Assembly (NCBI GenBank): GCA_003281335.1
Contig: QCCG01000010.1
Location: forward strand, 1 to 53,816
Source of the DNA: Prochlorococcus sp. AG-347-K19
GTDB lineage: Bacteria > Cyanobacteriota > Cyanobacteriia > PCC-6307 > Cyanobiaceae
Reading direction: 5' to 3'
Length of the DNA stretch: 53,816 nt
The translations under genes were made by a program, and so were the position numbers. This document shows positions 19,368 to 29,194 of the stretch, in pieces (the stretch's first letter is position 1; each line of letters opens with the position of its first letter). The notes under the pieces are model-generated. The model did no database searches. It was not told the DNA's origin and saw only the letters and a list, made by a program, of their open reading frames with translations.

Positions 19368-21128
19368 ATGGCTTTACTTGTAAAAAAATTTGGCGGTACT
19401 TCTGTCGGTGATATTAAAAAAATTAAAAATATTGCAAGTAGCATTTGTCAAAGTAAAGAAGCAGGGAATGAAATTGTCGTAGTTGTCTCTGCGATGGGGC
19501 AAACTACAGATGATTTAAATTGTTTAGCGGAATCAATTAGTAAAAATCCTAATCGAAGAGAATTGGATATGCTTCTCTCAACTGGAGAGCAAGTAACCAT
19601 AGCTCTTCTTTCAATGGCATTAAACGAATACGGGATACCTGCAATTTCAATGACTGGTAGCCAGGTTGGAATTATTACTGAATCAATTCATGGGAAAGCG
19701 AGAATTCTGGATATTAAAACAGAAAGGATCCAAAATTATTTAAATCAGGGTTTTGTAGTTGTCGTGGCTGGATTTCAAGGAACAACATTAAGCCATACGG
19801 GTTCAATGGAAATTACAACTTTGGGTAGAGGTGGTTCAGATACTTCCGCGGTAGCTTTATCAACAGCTTTAGGAGCTGAGACTTGCGAAATTTATACAGA
19901 CGTTCCAGGGGTTCTTACTACTGATCCAAGGATTGTTCCTAATGCAAAACTCTTAGATGAAATTAGCTGCGAGGAAATGCTTGAACTTGCAAGCGTCGGC
20001 GCTTCAGTTCTGCATCCAAGAGCAGTAGAAATTGCTCGTAATTATGGAATTAAATTGTGTGTCAAATCAAGCCAAATTGACTCCAGTGGGACTCTCCTAG
20101 AAAGTCAAATCCAACCTCTCCCGCTAAAAAGAGGAAGCTTAGAATTAACAAAAACAGTCAATAGTCTTGAAGTATTAGAAAACCAAGCAGTATTCAGTCT
20201 CTCAAATATTCCTGATAGGCCTGGGATTGCTGCGCAAATATTTGAAAAGCTTTCAGAAGCAAGTATTAACGTAGATTTAATAATACAAGCGACAAATGAT
20301 GGAAATAAAAACGATATTACATTTACTGTTGGTGAATTAGAAGTAAAAAAGACTGCAGAACAATGTGAACTTATAACTAGTCAATTAGGGGGAGAATTTA
20401 ACTTAAAAACCAATATGACTAAATTAAGTATTCAAGGAGCAGGCATTATGGGCAGACCTAGTGTTTCAGCTGATTTATTTGATACTTTATCTCAAGCGAA
20501 CATAAATGTTAGGTTAATAGCAACTAGTGAAATTAAAGTCAGCTGTGTAATTGAAATTAATAATATACCAAAAGCTATTAGATTTGTTGCTGAGAAATTT
20601 AAGTTATCCGATACACAAATATTTGTTAATCCAAGCAATGAAAAACAAGATCAACCTGAAGTAAGAGGAATTGCATTAGATAAAAACCAAGTTCAGGTAA
20701 GCTTTCGAAAACTGCCTGATCGTCCCGGTGTAGCAGCATCGATATGTTTAGCATTAGCTGAAAATAATTTACTTATCGATACTATTGTTCAGTCTGAAAG
20801 AATTTCCTCTTTAAAAACTAAGGATATTAGTCTTACAATGAATAAACAAGATAGAGAAAAAGCTAATTTCGTTTTTGAAGCCTTAACAAAAAAATTACCC
20901 GGAGCATACATTGAAGATGGCCCTGCTATAGCAAAAGTAAGTACTGTAGGAGCGGGAATGGCATTTAAGGTTGGGACGGCTGGAAAAATATTTAGAGCAT
21001 TGGCTGACCAAAATATCAATATTGAAATGATTGCCACGAGTGAAATTAGAACTTCATGTATTGTCTTAGAAAAAGATTGTGACAAAGCAGTTAATGCGAT
21101 TCATAATCATTTCGAATTAGAAAAATAA
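19368..21128 (+). CDS. lysC: Aspartate kinase with four ACT domains
   Basis: Aspartokinase phosphorylates L-aspartate, the entry to lysine, threonine and methionine. The kinase domain (about 1-245) has KKFGGTSVG at residues 5-13, STGEQVT, GRGGSDTSAVAL and DVPGVLTTDPRIV. Four ACT domains follow in two pairs (NIPDRPGIAAQIF, then GIMGRPSVSADLFDTLSQANINVRLI; KLPDRPGVAASICLALAENNLLID, then GMAFKVGTAGKIFRALADQNINIEMI). They probably bind lysine and threonine as feedback inhibitors. The 586-aa, four-ACT form is typical of cyanobacteria. It converges on uvrB with seven bases between stops. The next enzymes, asd and dapA, are 6-10 kb to the right. Confidence 0.97.
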   Translation: MALLVKKFGGTSVGDIKKIKNIASSICQSKEAGNEIVVVVSAMGQTTDDLNCLAESISKNPNRRELDMLLSTGEQVTIALLSMALNEYGIPAISMTGSQVGIITESIHGKARILDIKTERIQNYLNQGFVVVVAGFQGTTLSHTGSMEITTLGRGGSDTSAVALSTALGAETCEIYTDVPGVLTTDPRIVPNAKLLDEISCEEMLELASVGASVLHPRAVEIARNYGIKLCVKSSQIDSSGTLLESQIQPLPLKRGSLELTKTVNSLEVLENQAVFSLSNIPDRPGIAAQIFEKLSEASINVDLIIQATNDGNKNDITFTVGELEVKKTAEQCELITSQLGGEFNLKTNMTKLSIQGAGIMGRPSVSADLFDTLSQANINVRLIATSEIKVSCVIEINNIPKAIRFVAEKFKLSDTQIFVNPSNEKQDQPEVRGIALDKNQVQVSFRKLPDRPGVAASICLALAENNLLIDTIVQSERISSLKTKDISLTMNKQDREKANFVFEALTKKLPGAYIEDGPAIAKVSTVGAGMAFKVGTAGKIFRALADQNINIEMIATSEIRTSCIVLEKDCDKAVNAIHNHFELEK

Positions 21129-21135
21129 GTTCTTT

Positions 21136-23175
21136 TTAATTATTTCTTGCCAATTTTTGTCTTAATTTTTTAATTCTATCCCTCAAATTTGCTGCTTCTT
21201 CAAAATTTAACTCTTTTGCAGCGTCTTTCATTTTAATTTCTAACTTTTCTATTAAGTCAGGCAATTCTTCCAGCAAACATTGATTATCACTGGAACTGAG
21301 AATTGCGTCAGTTTTGTTATTAACTATATTTATTAAATCTTTAGATAAACCACCAGCATCTAGTTTTCTTGAAAGTTCTAGAAAAGATAATATTGAATTT
21401 TCTATTTTTTTGCCTGCAGGTTTTGGAGTAATACCATTGACTTGGTTATATTTTTTTTGAATAGTTCTTCTTCTTTCAGTTTCAGATATTGCTCTTTTCA
21501 TTGAATCTGTGAAGTTATCTGCATAAAGCAAGGCAACACCTTCAACATGTCTGGCAGCTCTTCCTATTGTTTGAATCAATGACCTTTCTGCCCTCAGAAA
21601 ACCTTCTTTATCAGCATCTAAAATGGCGACTAAGGATACTTCTGGAAGATCTAGCCCCTCTCTTAATAGATTAACTCCTACCAAAACATCATATTCGCCC
21701 ATTCTAAGGTCTTGAATAATTTCAATTCTTTCAATTGAATGGATTTCAGAATGCAAATATCTAACTCTTACTTTATTTTCAGATAAAAAATCAGTTAGAT
21801 CTTCAGCCATTCTCTTAGTAAGTGTTGTCACTAGGACTCGTTGATTCTTTTCAGCTCTAATTCTTATTTCAGATAACAGATCTTCTATTTGACCCACACT
21901 AGGTCTTACATCAATTACAGGATCTAATACCCCAGTTGGTCTTATAACTTGTTCAATAAATTCACCATTACATTGATCTAATTCCCATTGACCCGGAGTT
22001 GCACTTATAAATAATGTCTGTTTTGATTTTTCCCAAAACTCTTCACATTTTAAAGGTCTATTATCTGCAGCACTGGGCAATCTAAAACCATGATCTATTA
22101 AAACTTTTTTTCTAGATTGATCACCGTTGTACATCGCATGAAGTTGAGGACATGTTACATGACTCTCATCAACTACCAATAACCAATCTTTGGGAAAATA
22201 ATCTATTAAGCATTCTGGCGGTGAACCTTCCTCCCTACCTGATAAATGACGAGCATAATTCTCAACTCCATTACAATATCCAACCTCTTTCAGCATTTCT
22301 AAATCATATTTTGTGCGTTGTTCTAGACGTTGAGCCTCTAATAATTTTCCTTCATATGTAAATTTATCTAGTTGAATTTTTAATTCACTTCTAATTGCAC
22401 TTATTGCACTCTCAAGTCTTTCTTTTGGTGTCACAAAATGCTTTGCTGGATAAACGCTAACTTGTTCCAAACTTTCAAGTATTTCTCCTGTAGTAGGGTC
22501 AACATATCTAATAGCTTCAACTTCATCACCAAATAATTCGATTCTTATTAATCTATCCTCATAGGCTGGACCGATTTCTAAAACATCACCTTTAATTCTG
22601 AATCTACCCCTAGTAATTTCAATATCATTTCTAGTATATTGATTTTCAACGAGAGACCTTAAAGAAGAACGTAGATTTATTGCTTTCCCAACTTCAAATT
22701 TAACTGCAGCTTTTAAATACTCACTCGGTATACCAAGACCATAAATACAACTTATTGAGGCTACAACAATTACATCTTTTCTTTCAAATAATGAGCGTGT
22801 TGCAGAATGCCTAAGCATATCTATTTCTTCATTAATAGAAGCCGTTTTGGCTATGTAAGTATCACTTACGGGTACATAAGCTTCAGGTTGATAATAATCG
22901 TAGTAAGAAATGAAGTATTCAACAGCATTTTTTGGAAAAAATTCCCTTAATTCATTACATAGCTGTGCAGCCAAAGTTTTGTTATGAGCTAAAACAAGTG
23001 CTGGTCTTCCTGTTTGTTGAATTACATTGGCAATTGTAAATGTTTTACCAGTTCCAGTAGCTCCTAAAAGAGTCTGAAACTGTTTACCATTATTTACGCC
23101 TTTAACTAATTTTTTAATAGCTTCTGGTTGATCTCCATTTGGTTCGTAAGGAGCTTGAAGCTTATAGTTATTCAT
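21136..23175 (-). CDS. uvrB: Excinuclease ABC subunit B
   Basis: UvrB verifies damage and positions UvrC in nucleotide excision repair. The protein has Walker A GATGTGKT near residue 40, the beta-hairpin region with [12 protein letters not shown], the helicase motifs [15 protein letters not shown] and [15 protein letters not shown], and the Gln/Arg motif [13 protein letters not shown]. The C terminus is a UVR motif ([17 protein letters not shown]) that contacts UvrC. I start it at the ATG at 23175 (679 aa) rather than the TTG one codon earlier. It follows the Ycf23 gene by about 30 bases on the same strand and may be co-transcribed. Confidence 0.97.
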   Translation of the reverse strand: MNNYKLQAPYEPNGDQPEAIKKLVKGVNNGKQFQTLLGATGTGKTFTIANVIQQTGRPALVLAHNKTLAAQLCNELREFFPKNAVEYFISYYDYYQPEAYVPVSDTYIAKTASINEEIDMLRHSATRSLFERKDVIVVASISCIYGLGIPSEYLKAAVKFEVGKAINLRSSLRSLVENQYTRNDIEITRGRFRIKGDVLEIGPAYEDRLIRIELFGDEVEAIRYVDPTTGEILESLEQVSVYPAKHFVTPKERLESAISAIRSELKIQLDKFTYEGKLLEAQRLEQRTKYDLEMLKEVGYCNGVENYARHLSGREEGSPPECLIDYFPKDWLLVVDESHVTCPQLHAMYNGDQSRKKVLIDHGFRLPSAADNRPLKCEEFWEKSKQTLFISATPGQWELDQCNGEFIEQVIRPTGVLDPVIDVRPSVGQIEDLLSEIRIRAEKNQRVLVTTLTKRMAEDLTDFLSENKVRVRYLHSEIHSIERIEIIQDLRMGEYDVLVGVNLLREGLDLPEVSLVAILDADKEGFLRAERSLIQTIGRAARHVEGVALLYADNFTDSMKRAISETERRRTIQKKYNQVNGITPKPAGKKIENSILSFLELSRKLDAGGLSKDLINIVNNKTDAILSSSDNQCLLEELPDLIEKLEIKMKDAAKELNFEEAANLRDRIKKLRQKLARNN

Positions 23176-23204
23176 CAAGCTAGTAGCTAAAGGATATTGC
23201 TATA

Positions 23205-23981
23205 CTAAGAAATTTTTTCTCCAATTATTGAATTTTTCAAAGATTCTTTTAAACCCCTAACAACCGCAATCATTGATATTAAATCATCTAATTTATTAAC
23301 CACAGATCCAACGCCAACTGCTGAGGCTCCAGAGGATATTGCTAGTGGACAAGTTACTTGGCTTAATCCAGAGGCACTCATGATTGGTATATTCAGAGAT
23401 TGTTTCTTAAATTCTTGATGAATAGCATAGGTAGCTGCAAGAGTTGGTACTGATTTTTCAAAAAAACCTTGAATTCCTGGAGAGTAAGGAGTAGAACTGG
23501 TACCACCTTCTGTTTGAATAATATCAACACCTTCTTCCACTAGCTTTACAGCAAGATCAACTTGTTTATCAATAGGCATAGTATGAGGAACAGTTACTGA
23601 TAAAGGAAAATTAGGCAATAAATCCTTCGTCTCTTTTGTAATGTTTAAAACTTTTGTATCCGAAAAATGAATGCCTTTTTCATAAAAAGTATCGTAATTT
23701 CCTATCTCAATTAATGATGCTCCTGCTTTTACACAATCTTGAAAGGATTTAGGCACTACTGAACTCACACAAACGGGTAGTGTTGAATTCTTAAGTGCTA
23801 AATCAACGAGTTCAGGTTTACATGCAATATCGACAAGATCTGCACCTCCTAATGAAGCAGCCTCAACAATTATTTTCACAGACTGAACATCGAAATTATT
23901 CAATCCTGAAATAACTTTGAGTAAGGATTTGCTTCTTAACTCTTCTTTGATTTTTTGTGGCAAAAGATTAATCAGACTCAT
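23205..23981 (-). CDS. ycf23: Ycf23-family (DUF561) protein, function unknown
   Basis: A 258-aa protein that resembles the plastid/cyanobacterial Ycf23 family. The pattern is TIM-barrel-like: KVISGLNNFD, then AASLGGADLVDIAC, LPVCVSSVVP, AGASLIEIGNYD, LSVTVPHTMP, EGVDIIQTEGGTSS, IMSASGLSQVTCPLAISSGASAVGVGS. The GTGGS-like TEGGTSS and SGASAVGVGS segments look like phosphate-binding loops of barrel synthases, but the substrate is unknown. It is conserved in algae and cyanobacteria, which suggests a photosynthesis-linked role. It is divergent from tilS, with a 21-bp palindrome in the 85-base spacer, and lies upstream of uvrB. Confidence 0.85.
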   Translation of the reverse strand: MSLINLLPQKIKEELRSKSLLKVISGLNNFDVQSVKIIVEAASLGGADLVDIACKPELVDLALKNSTLPVCVSSVVPKSFQDCVKAGASLIEIGNYDTFYEKGIHFSDTKVLNITKETKDLLPNFPLSVTVPHTMPIDKQVDLAVKLVEEGVDIIQTEGGTSSTPYSPGIQGFFEKSVPTLAATYAIHQEFKKQSLNIPIMSASGLSQVTCPLAISSGASAVGVGSVVNKLDDLISMIAVVRGLKESLKNSIIGEKIS

Positions 23982-24011
23982 TTACTTAATGAATTTATTA
24001 CCCGATTGTGA

Positions 24012-24032
24012 CATTGTTTTAGTAAAACAGTG
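24012..24032. promoter_or_regulatory. 21-bp near-perfect palindrome between ycf23 and tilS
   Basis: CATTGTTTTA (24012-24021), a central G, then TAAAACAGTG (24023-24032). Nine of ten pairs are perfect and the other is a G-T match. It overlaps where the -35 region of tilS should be, relative to the TATTAT at 24047-24052, and is 31 bases before the ycf23 start. This placement suits a dimeric regulator. It does not match NtcA (GTA-N8-TAC) or cyanobacterial LexA. Confidence 0.5.
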
Positions 24033-24046
24033 CATTTTTTAAAAAA

Positions 24047-24052
24047 TATTAT
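24047..24052 (+). promoter_or_regulatory. Possible -10 box for tilS
   Basis: TATTAT lies 14 bases before the tilS ATG, so the leader would be only about eight bases long. It directly follows the 12-bp A/T palindrome TTTTTTAAAAAA at 24035-24046. Confidence 0.3.
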
Positions 24053-24066
24053 CTGAGCAACACAAA

Positions 24067-25077
24067 ATGACTGATAAAAAATTAAGTCAGAAAAATTGGT
24101 CATCATGGCATCATCAGCTTCATAAGGAGATTCTTACCAAAAAAATATTAATTCCCAAAGGATCCAATATTTTAATAAGTGTCTCGGGGGGTCAAGACTC
24201 AATGGCCTTATTAACCCTAATTAATGATCTAAAAAAACTACATAATTGGTCTATTAGTGTTTGGCATGGTGATCATCAGTGGCACGAAAAATCATCACTA
24301 TATGCTCTTGAATTAAAAGATTATTGCGAAGATAAAAATATTTCATTCTCTTTTGATCAAGCAAATAAAGAAAGTATTTCTTCAGAAGAAAAAGCACGAG
24401 AATGGAGATATAAAAAATTATGTGAAAGAGCCAAAACTTTATTAAATAAAAGCCAGCAAAAACATAATATTTATTTGTTAACTGGTCACACGAGTAGTGA
24501 TAATGCAGAAACATTTATCCTGAATTTATCTAGAGGAAGCAATTTTGCAGGTCTGAGTAATATTGAGAGTAAAAGATTAATAGAAAATCAAATTTATTTA
24601 ATAAGACCAATATTAATTTTCAGCAGGGAAGATACAAAACAATTTTGCAATGATATGAAGATCCCAGTCTGGGAAGATCCTACAAATTCAGATCTTAAAT
24701 TAAAAAGAAATTTAGTAAGAAAAAAAATTATTCCTACTTTAGAAGTCATCTATCCTGGTTGTTCTGAAAGGATAAATAATTTTTCCCAAAAAATGAGCAA
24801 ATATAATAATGAACGTAATGATCTTAGTGAACTAGCATATTTATATTGTAAAGATGTTAAAGGTATCGATAGGAATCTCCTAAATAATATGTGTATTGAA
24901 GCAAGGTGCACAATTTTAAATAGATTTTTAAAAGAAATATCTGCAAAGCAATGTAGTTCTAAAAATCTGACAAAATTAGCAACTTCAATATATGAAAAAA
25001 ATAAAGGTCAAATTAATCTGCAAGAGTTTTTAAAAATTGTTTGGGATAAAAACTATATAAATTTTGAAAAAAGTTAA
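24067..25077 (+). CDS. tilS: tRNA(Ile)-lysidine synthase
   Basis: TilS attaches lysine to C34 of the CAU-anticodon tRNA-Ile so that it reads AUA codons, which are common in this AT-rich genome. The PP-loop SGGQDS sits at residues 40-45. Other family motifs are HGDHQWH, EEKAREWRY (lysine/tRNA contact), LLTGHTSSDNAETFILNLSRGS, and RPILIFSRED with WEDPTNSDLKLKRNLVRKKI. At 336 aa this is the short form; it has only a partial C-terminal region compared with E. coli TilS. Its last four bases overlap the end of the convergent rnj gene. Confidence 0.96.
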   Translation: MTDKKLSQKNWSSWHHQLHKEILTKKILIPKGSNILISVSGGQDSMALLTLINDLKKLHNWSISVWHGDHQWHEKSSLYALELKDYCEDKNISFSFDQANKESISSEEKAREWRYKKLCERAKTLLNKSQQKHNIYLLTGHTSSDNAETFILNLSRGSNFAGLSNIESKRLIENQIYLIRPILIFSREDTKQFCNDMKIPVWEDPTNSDLKLKRNLVRKKIIPTLEVIYPGCSERINNFSQKMSKYNNERNDLSELAYLYCKDVKGIDRNLLNNMCIEARCTILNRFLKEISAKQCSSKNLTKLATSIYEKNKGQINLQEFLKIVWDKNYINFEKS

Positions 25078-27059
25078 GATGTTACAGCAGATCTTCTTCT
25101 TCTTGTTCTACCTTCAAATGAATCTTCTTTAGCAGTCTCAGCTGATGGATTCTGTGAAACTTTTGGACTTTTTTGGGTATTTTGTGGGTTATTTGAACTA
25201 TTAGGATGATTATTGTTTGATTTCTTGTGGAAATTATTATTATTTCTATTTCTATTGGAGAAATTTTGCTCTTCGGTAATCTTTGGAATATAAGCACGAG
25301 TTCCACTTGGAGCAGGTTGAACTAAACACAAAATAAGTGGTTCAACTTGTAATTCTCTTCTCATTCTTCTCGATAAACCATTTTCAATTTCTCTTTGTAC
25401 ACCAATCCAATCTACCTCAAAATTATTCGGCCCAGTTTGTCTGGATAATTGTTTCCATCTATTTTCTAAGACCCAGCTTATTTCTCGTTCTGTCCACATA
25501 GACATTTTTCTTGGCTCTGCAGTAGTAACAACTCCTCTTAAATTAACTCTAGGAGGCGCAACCATCTTCCCATCTGTACTAATAGGAGCTAAAACAGTTA
25601 CTACACCATCACCAGCTAATTGTTGCCTTTCCTTTAATACTCGAGCATCTACTATCCCATTTCTTGAGTTATCAAGCAGTTCAACACCAGCTTTTACAGG
25701 ATCACCCTTTTGAATAGAATTAGGTGTTAACTCAACTACATCTCCATTTTCAATAATTAAGATATTATCCTTTGGAACTCCCATAGTTTGTGCACTCTTC
25801 CCATGACAAACAAGCATTCTATGTTCTCCATGAACAGGAACAAAAAACTTAGGTTTTGCGAGTGCCAACATTAACTTTTGATCTTCTTGAAAACCATGAC
25901 CAGAAACATGAATATTCTCACCCTTTCCATAAACAACTTTTGCTCCGAGTTTCATTAATCTATCAATTGTATTAACAACAGAAATAGTATTACCAGGAAT
26001 TGGGCTGGCTGAAAATATTACAGTATCAGTAGTCTTAAGACGAACATGCTGATGTTCACCACGAGAGATTCTGCTTAACGCTGCTAGGGGTTCTCCTTGA
26101 CTACCCGTCATTAATAATAAGGTCTCCCTATCTGGCAAATCTCTAATTTGCTTGATAGGAACAAACAAATCATCTGGGCACTTCATATATCCAATATCTC
26201 TTGCCTTAGCAATAACATTTATCATCGATCTACCTAACAAACCGACCTTTCTTCCATGTTTCATGGCCAATTCTAAGATCATTGTCACTCTATGAACAGA
26301 ACTAGCAAAAGTGGTAAGGATAACTCGTTCTTTTGCCTCTGCAATATGTTTTTCTAAAGAGGGATAGATAGTCTTCTCAGAAGGACAAAAACCTGGAACT
26401 TCGGCATTAGTAGAATCACTGAACATGCATAAAACACCCTTCTCTCCGTAATGCACCATTCTTTCAATATCAAATTGCTCTCCATCTACCGGCATATGAT
26501 CAAACTTAAAATCCCCCGTGAAAATAATTGTGCCAACAGGTGTTGTAACTGCTAAAGAAAAGCTATCGCAAATAGAATGGGTATTTCGAATAAATTCAAC
26601 AGAAAAATGTTGTCCTACTTTTACAACATCTCTTGGATTTACTGTCTGTATAGTTGTTCTATCAGATACCCCTGCTTCCTCCATTTTTCCTCTAAGCATT
26701 GACATTGCCAGTCTTGGGCCATAAATAATGGGAATATTAAAATGCTTTAGATGATGTGAAATACCTCCAATGTGATCTTCATGTCCGTGAGTGACAATCA
26801 TTCCTTTTATTCTTCTTTGATTTTCTTTTAAAAAAGTTGTATCAGGCATAACAACATTAACGCCATGCATACCATCAGATGGGAAAGCGAGGCCAGCATC
26901 AACAAGCATTAATTCATCACCATATTCAAAAACGCAAGTGTTTTTTCCTATTTCATGAAGTCCTCCAAGAGGTATTACTCGTAGAGCTGGCGTATTACTT
27001 TTAGATCTAGATGAATCATGAGTAGATCTATTTACAGTTGAATTTGTACTTGATTGCAT
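25074..27059 (-). CDS. rnj: Ribonuclease J
   Basis: RNase J is a metallo-beta-lactamase/beta-CASP nuclease that cuts RNA internally and degrades it 5' to 3'. The 661-aa protein has the metal motif HGHEDH at residues 91-96, then FTGDFKFDH, SDSTNAEVPG, TTFASSVHRV, MTGSQGEPLAALSRI and the beta-CASP HVSGHGFQED and FVPVHGEHRML blocks. About the last 65 residues are low-complexity: an Asn-rich stretch, then Ser/Lys and a final RTRRRRS patch, likely a disordered RNA- or protein-binding tail. The first 22 residues are Ser/Thr-rich and not part of the fold. It follows dapA by a gap of 80 bases in the opposite reading order (dapA is downstream of asd). Confidence 0.96.
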   Translation of the reverse strand: MQSSTNSTVNRSTHDSSRSKSNTPALRVIPLGGLHEIGKNTCVFEYGDELMLVDAGLAFPSDGMHGVNVVMPDTTFLKENQRRIKGMIVTHGHEDHIGGISHHLKHFNIPIIYGPRLAMSMLRGKMEEAGVSDRTTIQTVNPRDVVKVGQHFSVEFIRNTHSICDSFSLAVTTPVGTIIFTGDFKFDHMPVDGEQFDIERMVHYGEKGVLCMFSDSTNAEVPGFCPSEKTIYPSLEKHIAEAKERVILTTFASSVHRVTMILELAMKHGRKVGLLGRSMINVIAKARDIGYMKCPDDLFVPIKQIRDLPDRETLLLMTGSQGEPLAALSRISRGEHQHVRLKTTDTVIFSASPIPGNTISVVNTIDRLMKLGAKVVYGKGENIHVSGHGFQEDQKLMLALAKPKFFVPVHGEHRMLVCHGKSAQTMGVPKDNILIIENGDVVELTPNSIQKGDPVKAGVELLDNSRNGIVDARVLKERQQLAGDGVVTVLAPISTDGKMVAPPRVNLRGVVTTAEPRKMSMWTEREISWVLENRWKQLSRQTGPNNFEVDWIGVQREIENGLSRRMRRELQVEPLILCLVQPAPSGTRAYIPKITEEQNFSNRNRNNNNFHKKSNNNHPNSSNNPQNTQKSPKVSQNPSAETAKEDSFEGRTRRRRSAVTS

Positions 27060-27139
27060 AATTTTGAAATTTATGAAGTCCTGCTTGTAATCAAATAAGG
27101 TTTATTTAAATTTAATTATCAAGTTAAATATAATCCCTA

Positions 27140-28042
27140 TTATAAGGAATTCAGGATAAAAGATAGTTGCTTTTTCATGTCATTGGTTAAAGGTGACAAA
27201 GGACTTCTAGGATTACCTACATCCCATCCAGATAGCTCCAAAGCAGCCTTAATTGGGATTGGATTAGTAGTCATAAAGAGTGCTTTGAAAAGAGGCTGGA
27301 GTTTTTCATGGATAGCAAGAGCATTGGAAACCTTTCCACTTTGAAAAGAATGAATCATCTCTTTCAATTGCAATCCAACTAAATGACTTGCAACACTTAC
27401 TACTCCTACAGCACCTACAGATAACATTGGAAGCAACAATGAATCGTCGCCACTATATACAGAGAGTTCGGAGCCACAAATAGCTCTTAGTTCTGTTACT
27501 TCTTCTATTCTACCGCTTGCAGCTTTAATACTGAGAATATTTGAGAAATCCATAAGTTTCTTCACAGTATCAGGTAATAAATTGCATCCAGTCCTGCCAG
27601 GAATGTTATAGAGCATAAGAGGCAAATCCTTTGCAGATTTAGCAATAGAACTGAAATGTTTATAAAGACCTTCCTGAGGCGGCTTATTGTAATAAGGAAC
27701 AACGACCAAAGCACCGTCGGCACCAGAATCGTAAGCTTTTTTTGTAGCTTCCACAGCTTCGCTTGTACAATTGCTACCAGTGCCAACTATTACTTTACAG
27801 CTTGCATCCAAAGATCCTTTTACAGCAACAAATAAATCATGCTGTTCCGCCCATGAAAGAGTCGGAGATTCTCCAGTAGTACCACACAACACAATTCCAT
27901 CGGAACCGTTCTCAAAAAGATAATTTGAAAGTTTTATAGCTAGTTCATAATCTACATCTCCATTCTCAGTGAATGGAGTAACCATTGCAGTCAATATTCT
28001 TCCAAATAGTGGATTATTACACTCAGTTTTGTCTGTAATCAT
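27140..28042 (-). CDS. dapA: 4-hydroxy-tetrahydrodipicolinate synthase
   Basis: DapA condenses pyruvate with aspartate semialdehyde, the first lysine-specific step. The 300-aa TIM barrel has GTTGES (54-59), Tyr145 in [10 protein letters not shown], and the Schiff-base Lys173 in SIKAASG, matching the canonical Tyr/Lys pair. The [21 protein letters not shown] segment is also typical. Its ATG overlaps the asd stop as ATGA (28039-28042), so the two enzymes of consecutive steps are translationally coupled. Confidence 0.97.
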   Translation of the reverse strand: MITDKTECNNPLFGRILTAMVTPFTENGDVDYELAIKLSNYLFENGSDGIVLCGTTGESPTLSWAEQHDLFVAVKGSLDASCKVIVGTGSNCTSEAVEATKKAYDSGADGALVVVPYYNKPPQEGLYKHFSSIAKSAKDLPLMLYNIPGRTGCNLLPDTVKKLMDFSNILSIKAASGRIEEVTELRAICGSELSVYSGDDSLLLPMLSVGAVGVVSVASHLVGLQLKEMIHSFQSGKVSNALAIHEKLQPLFKALFMTTNPIPIKAALELSGWDVGNPRSPLSPLTNDMKKQLSFILNSL

Positions 28043-29070
28043 TTTTTTGGAATTAATAACTCAGCTATTTGAACAGCATTCAGAGCTGCTCCTTTTCTTA
28101 TTTGATCTCCACATAACCATAATTCTAATCCATGAGACTGACTTATATCAGTTCTTAGCCTGCCAACAGCAACATTATCCCTTCCCATAACGTCATTTGG
28201 CATAGGAAATCTATTATTTTTGTAATCCTCAATAACTTCAATTCCAGGAGATTTTTTTAATTCTTCAAGAGCATCTTTAGGCTCAACTACATCAGCAAAT
28301 TCAATATTGATCGATTCAGAGTGTGCTCTCAGTACTGGGACTCGAACACATGTAGCAGAGAGCTTTAAATCAGCAATATTTAATATTTTCCTTGTCTCAT
28401 TAACCATTTTCATCTCCTCTTCGCAGTAATTATTTGAAAGCATAGGGGAATTATGTAAAAACAAATTAAAAGCAAGGGAGTATGGCAAAACTTCACTTTT
28501 TTGAGGATTTCCTTGAAGATATTGTTCAGTTAAAAGTTTTAGTTCCTCCATTGCCAGTTGACCTGCACCACTAACAGATTGATATGTTGAGACAATGACT
28601 CTTTGAATAGTCGAAAGTTTGTTTAATGGAGCTAAAACTAATGTCAACAAAATGGTAGTGCAGTTTGGATTCGCTATTACCCCATCATGATTAAGTACGT
28701 CACTAGCATTAACTTCAGGGACTATAAGAGGAACGTTCTTATCTAATCTGAAAGCACTTGAATTATCTATCAGTAAAGCATTTTGATCAGTAATGGTAGA
28801 CAACCATTTTTTTGAAATACTTCCGCCAGCTGAAGCAAAAACTAAATCAAGATTCTTAAATTCTTCCTTAGTTGTTTTTTTTGTAACTAATTCTTCATCT
28901 TTCCAAATAATTTTTTTTCCTTCTGACCGCTCTGATGAAAGCAAGACCAATTCTGATATTAGGAAATCACGTTGTTCAAGAATTTTTAACAATTCAGATC
29001 CCACAGCACCTGAAGAACCTAAAACGGCAACTTTTAATGGCCTATTAGGCAAATACGGAGATTGTCTCAC
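28039..29070 (-). CDS. asd: Aspartate-semialdehyde dehydrogenase
   Basis: Asd reduces aspartyl phosphate to aspartate semialdehyde with NADPH. The 343-aa protein has the Rossmann glycine loop [14 protein letters not shown] (15-28), the catalytic Cys137 in NPNCTTI, the [11 protein letters not shown] segment, and the active His in LRAHSES. The start appears to be GTG at 29068-29070, because no ATG precedes the Rossmann fold. It overlaps dapA by four bases and is divergent from tig across 124 bases that contain a TCACAT-A-ATGTGA palindrome. Confidence 0.97.
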   Translation of the reverse strand: MRQSPYLPNRPLKVAVLGSSGAVGSELLKILEQRDFLISELVLLSSERSEGKKIIWKDEELVTKKTTKEEFKNLDLVFASAGGSISKKWLSTITDQNALLIDNSSAFRLDKNVPLIVPEVNASDVLNHDGVIANPNCTTILLTLVLAPLNKLSTIQRVIVSTYQSVSGAGQLAMEELKLLTEQYLQGNPQKSEVLPYSLAFNLFLHNSPMLSNNYCEEEMKMVNETRKILNIADLKLSATCVRVPVLRAHSESINIEFADVVEPKDALEELKKSPGIEVIEDYKNNRFPMPNDVMGRDNVAVGRLRTDISQSHGLELWLCGDQIRKGAALNAVQIAELLIPKK

Positions 29071-29141
29071 ACTTTAAAATGATTTTTATAAATAGATTTA
29101 CTATTTTTTTTACTTTATCAAAAAATTAACTTTCAAGGAAA

Positions 29142-29154
29142 TCACATAATGTGA
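29142..29154. promoter_or_regulatory. Palindrome TCACATAATGTGA before tig
   Basis: Perfect 6-bp arms around a single A, 41 bases upstream of the tig ATG and 72 bases upstream of asd. The half-sites contain TGTGA/TCACA as in CRP-type sites, but in inverted order (TCACA first) and closer together, so it is not a normal CRP or NtcA site. It could be an operator for an unknown regulator. Confidence 0.35.
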
Positions 29155-29194
29155 AATAATTAAGATTCGGCTCATAGTAATAACTTAGAAAAAC

